A stretch of DNA of 14,578 nucleotides from Clostridiales bacterium (GTDB lineage: Bacteria; Bacillota_A; Clostridia; Saccharofermentanales; Saccharofermentanaceae), in assembly GCA_017649745.1 (NCBI GenBank), contig JAGCGE010000214.1, positions 1 through 14,578 on the forward strand. Reading direction: 5' to 3'. Shown here in pieces: positions 1-9,022 of the stretch. Every line of letters begins with the position of its first letter. The stretch's first letter is position 1. The notes beneath the pieces were generated by a model. The model was not told the origin of the DNA. It did not search any database and saw only the letters and a list, made by a program, of their open reading frames with translations. The translations under genes were made by a program, and so were the position numbers.

Positions 1-462
1 ATCCCGCTTATGATCGCTAATGCTCTTAACGATAAGCCGCTTCCTGTATACGGTGAAGGACTTAACGTTCGTGACTGGCTCTATGTAGAAGATCACTGCC
101 GTGCTATCGACCTTATCATCCATAAGGGAAGAGTAGGAGAGATCTATAACGTAGGCGGCCATAACGAGATGAAGAACATCGATATCGTTAAGCTCATCTG
201 TAAAGAGCTTGGTAAGCCTGAGAGCCTTATCACTCATGTAGCAGACCGTAAGGGTCACGATATGCGTTATGCTATCGATCCTACAAAGATCCATAATGAG
301 CTCGGCTGGCTTCCTGAGACTAAGTTCGCTGACGGTATCAAGAAGACCATTCAGTGGTATCTCGATAACAAGGAATGGTGGGAAGAGATCATCTCAGGCG
401 AATACCAGAACTACTATGACAAGATGTACTCTGACAGAGAGCACCTGGGAGAGATCAAATGA
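1..462 (+). CDS. rfbB: dTDP-glucose 4,6-dehydratase, C-terminal part (RmlB/RfbB)
   Basis: This is the C-terminal 153 residues of RmlB, the NAD-dependent enzyme that converts dTDP-glucose to dTDP-4-keto-6-deoxyglucose, second step of dTDP-L-rhamnose synthesis in the cytoplasm. The frame is open from base 1 (Ile-Pro-Leu before the first ATG at 10), so the 5' end lies outside the window; the family is usually about 340 residues, so roughly 190 are missing, including the nucleotide-binding glycines and the YxxxK catalytic pair. What remains is diagnostic: the [20 protein letters not shown] segment near the start, then IYNVGG and later the [10 protein letters not shown] and [12 protein letters not shown] blocks typical of RmlB C-termini. 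The stop overlaps the rfbD start by 4 bp (ATGA at 459-462), implying translational coupling. Identification is secure; only completeness is unknown. Confidence 0.96.
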   Translation: MPLMIANALNDKPLPVYGEGLNVRDWLYVEDHCRAIDLIIHKGRVGEIYNVGGHNEMKNIDIVKLICKELGKPESLITHVADRKGHDMRYAIDPTKIHNELGWLPETKFADGIKKTIQWYLDNKEWWEEIISGEYQNYYDKMYSDREHLGEIK

Positions 463-1364
463 GAGTATTTGTAACAGGTGTAAATGGTCAGCTCGGCCAT
501 GATGTAATGGCTGAACTTAGGAAAAGAGGATATGAAGGAATCGGATCTGATATCGCTGATTCCTACGCAGGTGAAGACGAGATCAAATCAATGGCTTATG
601 CCAAACTCGACATCACCGATAAAGAAGCAGTAAACAAGGTTATAGGTGAGATAAAGCCTGATGTTATCGTTCACTGCGCAGCATGGACAGCAGTTGATCT
701 TGCTGAGGATGATGACAAGAAAGAACTCGTTCATGCGATCAATGCAGACGGCACGAGAAATATCGCAGAAGTAGCGAAAACTATCGATGCGAAGATGGTA
801 TATATCTCAACAGATTATGTTTTCGACGGGCAGGGAGAAAGACCATGGGAGCCTGATGACAAGAATTACGCTCCTCTTAATGTCTATGGTCAAAGTAAGC
901 TCGACGGTGAGCTCGCTGTATCAGGCCTTCTCGAAAAGTATTTCATCGTTAGGATCGCGTGGGTATTCGGTCTTAACGGTAAGAACTTCATAAAGACAAT
1001 GATCAACGTAGGTAAGACTCACGATGAAGTTCGTGTTGTTTGCGATCAGATCGGAACACCTACATACACGCTCGATCTTTCAAGGCTTCTTGTGGACATG
1101 ATCGAGACAGATAAATACGGTTACTATCACGCAACAAACGAAGGCGGCTATATCTCATGGTACGACTTCTGCGTGGAGTTTTATAAGCAGTATGGCCTTA
1201 AGACTAAGGTTACTCCTGTAACTACTGAGGAGTATGGTCTTTCGAAGGCTGCTCGTCCGGTTAATTCCAGACTTGATAAAAGCAAATTAGTTGAAGCGGG
1301 ATTTAAACCGCTTCCGACATGGCAGGATGCCGTAGCAAGATATCTAAAGGAGGCACAGATATAA
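459..1364 (+). CDS. rfbD: dTDP-4-dehydrorhamnose reductase (RmlD/RfbD)
   Basis: A 301-residue short-chain dehydrogenase/reductase that performs the last step of dTDP-L-rhamnose synthesis, reducing dTDP-4-keto-L-rhamnose with NAD(P)H. The Rossmann glycine motif GVNGQLG is at residues 7-13. The segment HCAAWTAVD (72-80), the catalytic Ser/Thr in STDYVFDG (117-124) and the YGQSK catalytic Tyr143/Lys147 pair are all present, followed by a C-terminal substrate domain ending in the DAVARYL helix. Length is normal for the family. The start is the ATG that overlaps the rfbB stop by 4 bp, and the stop overlaps the rfbC start by one base, so B, D and C form one translationally coupled unit. No anomaly was seen. 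Confidence 0.96.
   Translation: MRVFVTGVNGQLGHDVMAELRKRGYEGIGSDIADSYAGEDEIKSMAYAKLDITDKEAVNKVIGEIKPDVIVHCAAWTAVDLAEDDDKKELVHAINADGTRNIAEVAKTIDAKMVYISTDYVFDGQGERPWEPDDKNYAPLNVYGQSKLDGELAVSGLLEKYFIVRIAWVFGLNGKNFIKTMINVGKTHDEVRVVCDQIGTPTYTLDLSRLLVDMIETDKYGYYHATNEGGYISWYDFCVEFYKQYGLKTKVTPVTTEEYGLSKAARPVNSRLDKSKLVEAGFKPLPTWQDAVARYLKEAQI
1346..1353 (+). promoter_or_regulatory. ribosome binding site that decides the rfbC start
   Basis: AAAGGAGG lies 10 bases before the ATG at 1364 and inside the end of rfbD. It favours this start over the in-frame ATG at 1319, which has no such sequence. Confidence 0.8.
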
Positions 1365-1969
1365 TGGGCCAGATCACAGTTGAAAAGAACATCGGAGGCA
1401 TTGAGGGACTTTGCGTCATCACTCCTGCAGTTCACGGAGATAACAGAGGTTACTTCATGGAGACCTACAGCCAGCGCGATATGGAAGAGGCAGGTCTTAA
1501 CTATACTTTCGTACAGGACAATCAGTCTTCTTCATCGAAGGGTGTATTAAGAGGACTTCATTATCAGATTAATTTCCCTCAGACAAAGCTCGTTCGTGCG
1601 ATCAAGGGTGAAGTTTATGATGTGGCTGTCGACCTTAGAAAAGGCTCTCCTACGTATGGAAAACACTTCGGTGTTATCCTTTCAGAAGAGAACAAAAAGC
1701 AGTTCCTCATTCCTAAGGGATTTGCTCACGGATTCCTAGTTCTTACAGAAATGGCTGAGTTCTGCTACAAGGTTGATGATTTCTATCATCCAAACGATGA
1801 GGGCGGTCTTGCATGGAACGATCCTAACATAGGTATCAAGTGGCCTGATGTTGTTGGCGAGTACAGTGGCTCTGCTTCACCTGAAGGATATACTATGTCC
1901 GATGGAACTCCATTAAAGTTTTCGGATAAAGATAAGATCCAGCCTTTGTTTAAAGAGTTGGCAAAATAA
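1364..1969 (+). CDS. rfbC: dTDP-4-dehydrorhamnose 3,5-epimerase (RmlC/RfbC)
   Basis: A 201-residue cupin epimerase that inverts C3 and C5 of dTDP-4-keto-6-deoxyglucose, giving the substrate of RmlD. An upstream in-frame ATG at 1319 lies inside rfbD and would add 15 unrelated residues; the ATG at 1364 is chosen because AAAGGAGG (1346-1353) sits 10 bases before it and the protein then begins in the usual RmlC way. Visible motifs are GDNRGYF (25-31), the VQDNQS segment (50-55), the RGLHYQ motif with catalytic His66, GEVYDVAVDLR (82-92) and FAHGF later. Length is normal for the family, perhaps slightly long. The stop is followed after 24 bases by the GT2 gene, so the same transcript probably continues. 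Confidence 0.96.
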   Translation: MGQITVEKNIGGIEGLCVITPAVHGDNRGYFMETYSQRDMEEAGLNYTFVQDNQSSSSKGVLRGLHYQINFPQTKLVRAIKGEVYDVAVDLRKGSPTYGKHFGVILSEENKKQFLIPKGFAHGFLVLTEMAEFCYKVDDFYHPNDEGGLAWNDPNIGIKWPDVVGEYSGSASPEGYTMSDGTPLKFSDKDKIQPLFKELAK

Positions 1970-1993
1970 GTTAGAACGATAGGACTAAGATAA

Positions 1994-2965
1994 ATGACCA
2001 GAAAGAAGATCCCAACATTATATATTGTTATTCCGTGTTACAACGAGGAGGCAGTATTACCGATAACGGCACCGATGTTTTTGGATGAGATAAAACTGCT
2101 TCTAAATGAAGGACTTATCTCTGACAAGAGCAGGATCATGTTTGTAAATGACGGAAGTAAAGATAAGACATGGGAGACGATCAAGTCTTTATCTTCAGAG
2201 AATGAATATTATACTGGAGTTTGTCTTAGCAGGAACCGCGGTCACCAGAATGCCTTGTTATGCGGTCTTATGGAAGCAAAGGATCTTGCTGATATAACGA
2301 TCTCGATCGACTGTGACGGTCAGGATGATATAACGGCTATGACTGAGATGGTCAAGGAATATCACAACGGCTGTGAAGTTGTTTACGGCGTTAGAAGTAA
2401 GAGAGATACAGATACTTTCTTTAAGCGTTTCACCGCTGAATCGTTCTATAAGCTTCTTAATTCCATGGGTGCTGAGGTCGTCTTTAACCATGCTGATTAT
2501 AGATTGGTATCTTCAAAAGTATTGAAGGAATTCAGCAACTTTAAAGAAGTAAATATCTTCCTTCGCGGAATGATCCCGTTGGTCGGTTTTAAGAGCACAT
2601 CCGTTTACTATGAAAGACATGAGCGTATTGCAGGCGAAAGCCATTATCCGCTCAGAAAGATGCTCGCATTGGCTTTTGACGGAATAACAAGTCTTTCCAT
2701 AAAGCCGATAAGAATAATCACAGGAGTAGGTGTATTTGTCTCAATATTCAGTTTTATCTTTATCATCTATTCCATCATCCGCTATTTTACCGGTGAGACT
2801 GTTGAAGGATGGGCAAGCACGAGCTCGATCATCTGTTTCTTGTGCGGAGTCCAGATACTCAGTTTAGGTGTTATCGGTGAGTACATTGGTAAGATCTACC
2901 TGGAGACCAAGGGTCGTCCAAGGTTTATCGTAAGCGAAAGAACTTATGATGAAAGTGAAGACTGA
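1994..2965 (+). CDS. GT2 polyprenyl-phosphate glycosyltransferase (GtrB/CsbB-like)
   Basis: A 323-residue family 2 glycosyltransferase with the architecture of DPM1/GtrB/CsbB enzymes, which move a sugar from a nucleotide donor to undecaprenyl phosphate on the inner face of the membrane. The catalytic domain is N-terminal: IVIPCYNEE (11-19), VNDGSKDKT (51-59), SRNRGHQNALLCGL (79-92) and the metal-binding SIDCDGQDD (104-112), followed by DYRLVS in the acceptor region. Two hydrophobic stretches, roughly residues 236-262 and 275-298, form the usual C-terminal membrane hairpin, separated by a short loop. Such enzymes typically work with an extracytoplasmic GT-C transferase, and three candidates lie nearby. 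The RBS is weak (AGGA about 10 bases upstream). The sugar cannot be read from the sequence. Confidence 0.9.
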   Translation: MTRKKIPTLYIVIPCYNEEAVLPITAPMFLDEIKLLLNEGLISDKSRIMFVNDGSKDKTWETIKSLSSENEYYTGVCLSRNRGHQNALLCGLMEAKDLADITISIDCDGQDDITAMTEMVKEYHNGCEVVYGVRSKRDTDTFFKRFTAESFYKLLNSMGAEVVFNHADYRLVSSKVLKEFSNFKEVNIFLRGMIPLVGFKSTSVYYERHERIAGESHYPLRKMLALAFDGITSLSIKPIRIITGVGVFVSIFSFIFIIYSIIRYFTGETVEGWASTSSIICFLCGVQILSLGVIGEYIGKIYLETKGRPRFIVSERTYDESED

Positions 2966-2974
2966 TATCGACAG

Positions 2975-4480
2975 TTAACCTATATGATGATACAGATGAT
3001 ATCTTTCGTTCTGGTAAGATAACTCGTATTCTGTTCCCAGTTTTTCTTCCATGAAATCAGGCATATAACCGTGATCACAAGGCAGAACTAACCATGCAGG
3101 AGGGTTCTCATTAAAGATCTGCTCAAGATCATCACTTATCTCAGGGATAAGCTTGATATAGTGTTCATGCCATCCACAGTACTTGATGCACGGGAAAAGA
3201 TCAGCATAAGTATACCAATATGGATCGATATTATATGCATATACGGAGTCTTTGTCTTCTTCAGGGATCTTGTCAGAGATATCACGTATGATCTCTCGAG
3301 TATTATTGAAATTCTTCTGTATGATAAATTGTTTACTGACGACAGTATAATATTTTATCAGAGGATACTGACACGTGATCATTAATACTGCAAGAACAAT
3401 GGCTGCAACCGATCTCCTGTTGATCGCTGTCTTCTTCAGTTCAAGAGCGACAGGGATCTCACACATTACGATCAGAGGTATGGCTAGGTTGTAGTAATGA
3501 ACATAATTATTTCCTGAAGCGATGGCAAAGAATATCATAGCAGCACCTATAACAGCGAGGCTGCGCTCTTTCCAGCTTTTCCATCCTATGACGGCAGGAA
3601 TGATTCCTGGAATAGCCAGTAAGAAGATCAGTTGTTTGTTTGGTCCCTTAGCTATATCTATCAAGTGTTGAACAAATGTCTTTTCGCCTGAATACTTGAC
3701 TCCAAGTACAAAGACTGCCTCAAGCATTTCTTTAAGTAATCCTTTCGAGTAGAAGAAAAGGACTGCAGGAATAAGTGAAACGATAAGACCTGCGATGAAA
3801 GATCCCGCACAAACAGCGAGCTTGACGAACTTCTTCTTAACTATCAGATAAATGATTATTACAAGGACTATCGCACAGATAAATGCAGCGTTGGTTATAC
3901 GGACCATAACAAGGTATCCGAAGCAGATGCCAAAGATCGAGCCAGCGATCAAGTATATCTTTTTTTGCCAAAAATCTGACTGGGTCTCACACTTGTCAAA
4001 GAATATCAGACCGATGTATAAGCAAACTAATACAGGGATGAGAGAGAATTCCTCAGTAAGATTTGCGCCTTCAAATGTGAATGTGCAAACAAGTAGGATT
4101 GGCATTAAAAGTAAAAATTGAGCGATCTTCTTGATGTTAAAATATTCAAAGATCTTGCTTATAATGAAAAGTGCCAAGGAGAGATTAAGACTCTGGATCG
4201 CGAATATGCCTTTGCGACCGTAAGATATCATTTGACCTACATACTGGATCAAGAAGAGATAGGGTCCTTTCATATCATAAAAATCGCGATAAGGAAGATA
4301 ACCCTTTGTCATTCCCTGTCCTACAAGACGGAAAAAAGCTGCATCGTAACCATCGTTAACGTTAGATAACGGTGAAGTACAGTATGCAAAAAAAGACATA
4401 AAAACGGTGGATGTACCAAGCAAAATAATAAAAAATATAATTGATGATATTATATTGTTTCTTTTTTGTGAGTCGGTCAT
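2975..4480 (-). CDS. GT-C-like multispanning membrane glycosyltransferase, copy A
   Basis: A 501-residue membrane protein resembling the ArnT/PMT (GT39-like) GT-C superfamily, which transfer sugars from polyprenyl-phosphate donors on the outer face of the membrane. A first helix (about 10-33) is followed by the acidic loop NDGYDAAFF (42-50, D43/D46 as candidate catalytic aspartates) and then GYLPYRDFYDMKGP (60-73), a signature shared with the protein at 9023-10555. About ten further hydrophobic segments follow, then a soluble C-terminal tail of about 110 residues rich in Asp/Glu and Tyr. The start ATG has GGAGAG a few bases upstream. The gene is divergent from the flippase and convergent with the GT2 gene, separated from it by 9 bases. 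The GT-C assignment is from topology and motif; acceptor and sugar are unknown. Confidence 0.75.
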   Translation of the reverse strand: MTDSQKRNNIISSIIFFIILLGTSTVFMSFFAYCTSPLSNVNDGYDAAFFRLVGQGMTKGYLPYRDFYDMKGPYLFLIQYVGQMISYGRKGIFAIQSLNLSLALFIISKIFEYFNIKKIAQFLLLMPILLVCTFTFEGANLTEEFSLIPVLVCLYIGLIFFDKCETQSDFWQKKIYLIAGSIFGICFGYLVMVRITNAAFICAIVLVIIIYLIVKKKFVKLAVCAGSFIAGLIVSLIPAVLFFYSKGLLKEMLEAVFVLGVKYSGEKTFVQHLIDIAKGPNKQLIFLLAIPGIIPAVIGWKSWKERSLAVIGAAMIFFAIASGNNYVHYYNLAIPLIVMCEIPVALELKKTAINRRSVAAIVLAVLMITCQYPLIKYYTVVSKQFIIQKNFNNTREIIRDISDKIPEEDKDSVYAYNIDPYWYTYADLFPCIKYCGWHEHYIKLIPEISDDLEQIFNENPPAWLVLPCDHGYMPDFMEEKLGTEYELSYQNERYHLYHHIG

Positions 4481-4532
4481 ATATACTCTCCGAATTGATC
4501 AATCATACTCTATGAAAAACATCAGTAATTCT

Positions 4533-4538
4533 ATTATA
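4533..4538 (-). promoter_or_regulatory. possible -10 box for the GT-C gene at 2975-4480
   Basis: On the minus strand this reads TATAAT, about 53 bases before the start codon at 4480. No good -35 hexamer is seen 16-18 bases upstream, so the call rests on the -10 alone. Confidence 0.3.
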
Positions 4539-4625
4539 TAGTCAGTTAATAATCAAGAATCGCTATGTTTTGGAAGTAGACCGGTGTCAGTTCTAGGCAG
4601 TTTGATGATAGAATAAATAACTGAA

Positions 4626-4654
4626 TTGGAGTATTATCTACATATTTGTATTAT
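4626..4654 (+). promoter_or_regulatory. sigma-A-type promoter of the flippase gene
   Basis: TTGGAG (4626-4631) and TATTAT (4649-4654) are separated by exactly 17 bases, close to the vegetative consensus. Transcription would start near 4661, giving a leader of about 25 bases containing the RBS AGGAGAGGA (4669-4677), 8 bases before the ATG at 4686. This sits in the 205-base gap between two divergent genes; nothing else in the gap was recognised. Confidence 0.55.
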
Positions 4655-4685
4655 AAGACTGTAAAAGCAGGAGAGGATACTTTAT

Positions 4686-6197
4686 ATGGGGAAACCCTCA
4701 TTAAAGAAGAACTTTGTTCTTAATGCCATACTTACGATCTCGAGTATAATCTTTCCGATTATCTCTTATCCATATGCAGCCAGAATACTTGGCCCTGAAG
4801 GAACGGGCAAAGTAGATTTTGCAATGTCCATAATCAGTTATTTTTCATTGTTTGCGCAACTTGGTATTCCAAGTTATGGTATTAGAGCATGCGCCCAGAT
4901 TCGTGATGATAAGAAAAAGCTCAGTAAGACAATATGGGAATTAATGACCATTAATCTGATAATGACATTTATTGCTTATATAGTCTTTATCCCTGTTCTG
5001 TTCTTTGTTCCAAGGATCAGTACGGAAAAGCCCTTGTTCATCATAGTCAGTGCAACTCTACTCCTTAATGCTATCGGTATGGAGCATTTGTATAAGGGCC
5101 TTGAACAATATTCATATATAACGTTAAGATCCATAATCTTTAAGATCATATCCTTTGCGAGCATATTCTTTCTCATTAAACAGGAAAACGACTATGTGAT
5201 CTATGGAGGAATAACCATTTTCGCGGCATCGGCATCAAACGTTATGAACTTTATCCACGCTCGAAAGCTTATCATGTATAAGGGATTAGGGAAACTTGAT
5301 GTCAAGAGACATCTGAAACCAGTCATGATGTTTTTCGCAATGAGTTGTGCAACTACCATATATCTGAATCTGGACAAATCAATGCTTGGATTTATGACTA
5401 CTGAAGCGGATGTTGGTTATTATGGTGCGGCAGTAAAGATCAAAACGATCATGGTAAGTCTGGTAACTTCTCTTGGCGCCGTTCTTCTTCCAAGGGCATC
5501 TTATTATGTCGAGCAGGGAAAGATGGAAGAGTTCAGGAGGATAACAGAAAAGGCACTGAAATTTGTGTTTGTTATTTCAGTGCCGCTCATGTCATTTTTT
5601 ATGATCTATGCTACTGAAGGCATTTTGTTCTTATCAGGAAAAAAATATTTACCTGCTATCCCGGCAATGATCGTCATAATGCCGACTTTGCTTTTCATAG
5701 GTGTAACGAATATTCTCGGAATCCAGGTTCTTGTTCCTCTTGGAAAAGAAAAATACGTCCTTTATTCTGAGATAGCGGGTGCAATCGTTGATATTGTCTT
5801 GAATGCACTTCTTATCCCTTCGTTCAAGTCTACGGGAACTGCACTGGGAACCCTTGTAGCGGAATTTGCAGTCCTTGTTGTTCAGTATTATCTACTCCAC
5901 CGTATAAGGTCTGAAAATCCGATCGTTGATTCATTTAAGAAGATAAAGTATTGGAAGATCATTATAAGTATTGCTGTAGCAGTCCCTTTGTCGATATGGG
6001 TAAAGTTCCTTAATATCGATCTTGGAATAGGAAAGAAACCGGGAACTGTTATCATGATCAATAACTTCACCATGATCGCTATTGAAGGAGTTTGCTTCTT
6101 TGTAGTTTACGGAGTATTGATGCTCCTCCTGAAAGACGAAATGATGCTTGAGATCGTAAATACTGTTACTTCCAAGTTCTTAAAAAAGAAGAATTAA
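4686..6197 (+). CDS. wzx: Wzx-type polysaccharide flippase (MOP superfamily)
   Basis: A 503-residue integral membrane protein of the polysaccharide-transport branch of the MOP superfamily. These flip undecaprenyl-pyrophosphate-linked repeat units from the inner to the outer face of the membrane. The N-terminus has the typical layout: KKNFVLNAILTISSIIFPII as first helix, then YPYAARILGPEGTGKVDF (28-45), a strongly conserved Wzx pattern, then IISYFSLFAQLGIPSYGIR. About 12-14 hydrophobic helices follow, with a basic C-terminus (KFLKKKN). The RBS AGGAGAGGA and an upstream promoter support the start. The 3' end is 3 bases from the stop of the convergent YfhO-family gene. The substrate cannot be inferred, but the RmlBDC genes suggest a rhamnose-containing unit. 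Confidence 0.9.
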   Translation: MGKPSLKKNFVLNAILTISSIIFPIISYPYAARILGPEGTGKVDFAMSIISYFSLFAQLGIPSYGIRACAQIRDDKKKLSKTIWELMTINLIMTFIAYIVFIPVLFFVPRISTEKPLFIIVSATLLLNAIGMEHLYKGLEQYSYITLRSIIFKIISFASIFFLIKQENDYVIYGGITIFAASASNVMNFIHARKLIMYKGLGKLDVKRHLKPVMMFFAMSCATTIYLNLDKSMLGFMTTEADVGYYGAAVKIKTIMVSLVTSLGAVLLPRASYYVEQGKMEEFRRITEKALKFVFVISVPLMSFFMIYATEGILFLSGKKYLPAIPAMIVIMPTLLFIGVTNILGIQVLVPLGKEKYVLYSEIAGAIVDIVLNALLIPSFKSTGTALGTLVAEFAVLVVQYYLLHRIRSENPIVDSFKKIKYWKIIISIAVAVPLSIWVKFLNIDLGIGKKPGTVIMINNFTMIAIEGVCFFVVYGVLMLLLKDEMMLEIVNTVTSKFLKKKN

Positions 6198-6200
6198 TCT

Positions 6201-8978
6201 TTATTTCGTGCGACCTTTCGCGACTGATCTTTTGTATCTGAATAATTCAACACCACAGAATATTACGATAATAGAAACCGCGATACAAAGACCAACAGCA
6301 AGGTGTGGTGTGTGATACTTCAGTTTAATATCGTGTTGTCCCTTCTCAAGCTTGAAAGCCATGAAAGCTCTGTCAGCACGAAGGATCTCAGCTTCTTTTC
6401 CATCGATCATTGCTGTCCATCCCTCTGAGTATGGAACAGTAATGAGAACATATCCGTCCTCCTCAAGATTTACAGTAGTCTTAAGAGTATTGCCATCCTG
6501 ATAAAGACCTGTGTCAGGATGAGAAAGTCCCATAACATTGGATTCTATAGTTTCATCTGATTCAAAGTATACAGAGATATCTTCAATAGAATAGTGACCG
6601 GCTTTATGGAACATAAGACGGATCTTGTCGACTTCCTCGTATTCATATGCACTTGTAAGAAGCCAGGAATCCTTGCCGCCGAACATATGATGTCTGTCAG
6701 TTGAAGGACTTACTGATCCCCAAGTGTATGTGTATGCGTTTCCCGGATCTTTATTCAAAGTTTTATACCAGAGATCATGCTTCATTACTGCCTGGTCATT
6801 ATTCGAGATCGCAAAAGCCGAGACAGAAAACGAGGTAGTAGCCTGATCTGAATTCTTCAGACCATTAAGAGCGACATACCATTCTCCGACTCCTGCATGC
6901 TGTTTGTCAAAGACAAGTTCGATGTAGCTGTTGTCAGAGTGTATAGTTATCTGATCACCGTTTATAGATACGTTATTGCCTGCTTTGACTGTGTAAGGGA
7001 TCGAAGTTGATGTTGTATGTTGAACGTTTGTCTCTTCATCAGGAAGAATGATTGAGTTCATTAGAGCCTGTTGTTTGTCATAACAGGAAAGGGAATCATA
7101 TTCAGATTCATTCATGACATCCTTCATAAAGAATACAACACCTGTATCGTACGGGGTTGTATATAGATCGTAGATATTTCCTGAAGATGAAGCGAAATCG
7201 GCTGCATGGACGGTGTAACCATATGGAAGAGACTTGGTCTTCATCTCGTTGTTATTTCTGATGATGAACTGAGTTCCGAATAAAGCCTCAAGATCACTTC
7301 TTGAATCGATTCCGTTTATGATCGAAGGCATGTCTGAGGAGGCAATACCGAGATCCGCCATAAGGTGATCGATATTGTTATTGTAGATGCTGTTGTATTC
7401 ATCATAACCTGCTCTTTGAGTGATCATGGAAGAATTCTTTAAGCGGGATGAAAGGGTATCGTATCTATAAACATCATCCTGAGGAACAAGCTCCAATACT
7501 TCTTTTCCGCCGCTCTGAACAAGCATATAGAATGAGTCATTGTTGTTTACCAATAACGAGGCACTGTTAAATCCCTGAGAAGTCCAATAATAGAACGGTG
7601 GAACAGCTAAAGCCAGTATCATTATGAATGTGCACTCGCGCAAAAAGTTTTCGGAAGAAGGCCTTGGTGCGATAATCAGCAAAGCAAGTATTATGATACC
7701 GAGATACAGAGGAACATTACATTTAGGCGAATCATACTCAAAAACAAACTTAAGGATGCATTTGTAAGCTATAAGAATACCGATGAGAATACAGAGCTTC
7801 CATCTTGCTGCGTCGCGGAATCGATCTATAGTGATCGTTACTATAAATGAGACGAGTAATGTATAGGCCCAGGCCCATCTGTTGGTTGCATAGGAAAAAC
7901 CGTTAAGCACGTGACCTGCGAACGGAAGGATCAGCGCCAAAGTTGCAATGACAAACAGGATCTTTTCTTTGACTCTTTCCTTGAAACCGGTTAGAACAAA
8001 CAGACCAAATACGCATATTACAGCAAAGATAGGGAATCCCAAGACATCATCTGTCCAACCGTCGAAGGTTGAGACCATTCCGTAAAGGAGACGACAATAG
8101 TAGTATCTGTCTCTGAAAAGCGGAATATAGTAATTGACATCAAGACGGTTCAGCTTGGTTATAGCAAAGATGCTCGGAAGGATCATGAAAAAGCCAATTA
8201 TTGCAGCGATGATAGCTGCACCTGCGACTTTAAGGAATTTGAAAAGTTCCTCTTTAAGATTCTTTCCCTTGGCACCATAGATACTGAATGCTACTTCGAT
8301 CACATAATAGACGCAGATCAGGATCGCTGCCATATATGCGAAGTAGTAAGAATAAGCGATAACAGATGCTATCGAGAAGATCAGGAGATATGGTTTTTTT
8401 CCTTCTCTTAAGAGCCAGAGTCCCAGAATGATCAGAGGGAAGATAACAAATATGTATCCGAATGAGGATTGCTTAAAAACGATGAAAGTATTGGAACTGA
8501 ATACATAACAGAGGGCACCGATAAGCACTGCATTGTAATCTTTTTTCTTGTGATATGCCATTGCCGAGAATGATAATCCTGAGAAAAACATCTGAAGAGC
8601 GAGAACGAACTTAAAAGCTGTCTCAGACTTGTCGGCAGGAAAGAACGCTGAAATGATATAGAACGGGTTATAGAAGTTGTTAAATCCGTTACCTAGTGAT
8701 GTGATTATATCAGCGCCGAATCCGATAGACATATCCCACATCGGTATCTCGAATGTATGACGAATGGTGAAGTTCTTTATAAGTTCGCGCCACCATCTGC
8801 CGACATAGATGAACATAGGATAATTGTTATCTATAGCGTCGTAACTCCAGATAGGAGCTTTATTAAATAAGACAAAATAAGCTTGATAACATATTACGTA
8901 GCAGATAGCGAAAAACACAGAATATGTTATCAGGTAACTGAATCTCTTATCTTTGTAGATCTGTTGTAGTTTATTCAT
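6201..8978 (-). CDS. YfhO-family membrane protein (GT-C-like glycosyltransferase)
   Basis: A 925-residue YfhO-family (PF09586-like) protein. Family members in Bacillus, Listeria and Staphylococcus work with a CsbB-type GT2 enzyme in glycosylation of lipoteichoic or wall teichoic acids. After a first helix (about 15-38) comes an acidic loop SYDAIDNNYP (45-54; D47/D50 candidate catalytic residues), then about a dozen membrane segments to roughly residue 470. A large extracytoplasmic domain follows, with the YfhO hallmark GWTAMIDGKEAE at 853-864, and a final helix near 893-911 before a basic tail. It is somewhat longer than B. subtilis YfhO. The RBS is weak (GGGAAGAG about 10 bases upstream). 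It follows the GT-C gene at 9023-10555 by 44 bases on the same strand. Family assignment is firm; the acceptor is inference. Confidence 0.88.
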   Translation of the reverse strand: MNKLQQIYKDKRFSYLITYSVFFAICYVICYQAYFVLFNKAPIWSYDAIDNNYPMFIYVGRWWRELIKNFTIRHTFEIPMWDMSIGFGADIITSLGNGFNNFYNPFYIISAFFPADKSETAFKFVLALQMFFSGLSFSAMAYHKKKDYNAVLIGALCYVFSSNTFIVFKQSSFGYIFVIFPLIILGLWLLREGKKPYLLIFSIASVIAYSYYFAYMAAILICVYYVIEVAFSIYGAKGKNLKEELFKFLKVAGAAIIAAIIGFFMILPSIFAITKLNRLDVNYYIPLFRDRYYYCRLLYGMVSTFDGWTDDVLGFPIFAVICVFGLFVLTGFKERVKEKILFVIATLALILPFAGHVLNGFSYATNRWAWAYTLLVSFIVTITIDRFRDAARWKLCILIGILIAYKCILKFVFEYDSPKCNVPLYLGIIILALLIIAPRPSSENFLRECTFIMILALAVPPFYYWTSQGFNSASLLVNNNDSFYMLVQSGGKEVLELVPQDDVYRYDTLSSRLKNSSMITQRAGYDEYNSIYNNNIDHLMADLGIASSDMPSIINGIDSRSDLEALFGTQFIIRNNNEMKTKSLPYGYTVHAADFASSSGNIYDLYTTPYDTGVVFFMKDVMNESEYDSLSCYDKQQALMNSIILPDEETNVQHTTSTSIPYTVKAGNNVSINGDQITIHSDNSYIELVFDKQHAGVGEWYVALNGLKNSDQATTSFSVSAFAISNNDQAVMKHDLWYKTLNKDPGNAYTYTWGSVSPSTDRHHMFGGKDSWLLTSAYEYEEVDKIRLMFHKAGHYSIEDISVYFESDETIESNVMGLSHPDTGLYQDGNTLKTTVNLEEDGYVLITVPYSEGWTAMIDGKEAEILRADRAFMAFKLEKGQHDIKLKYHTPHLAVGLCIAVSIIVIFCGVELFRYKRSVAKGRTK

Positions 8979-9007
8979 CCTTTGGTCTCTTCCCGTAAAA
9001 CCGCTAG

Positions 9008-9016
9008 ATTATACCA
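9008..9016 (-). promoter_or_regulatory. extended -10 promoter candidate for the YfhO-family gene
   Basis: On the minus strand this reads TGGTATAAT, an extended -10 element, in the 44-base gap between two same-strand genes. Transcription would start near 9001, about 22 bases before the ATG at 8978. There is no good -35 match, which extended -10 promoters can tolerate. It would let YfhO be expressed apart from its upstream neighbour. Confidence 0.45.
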
Positions 9017-9022
9017 CATATC

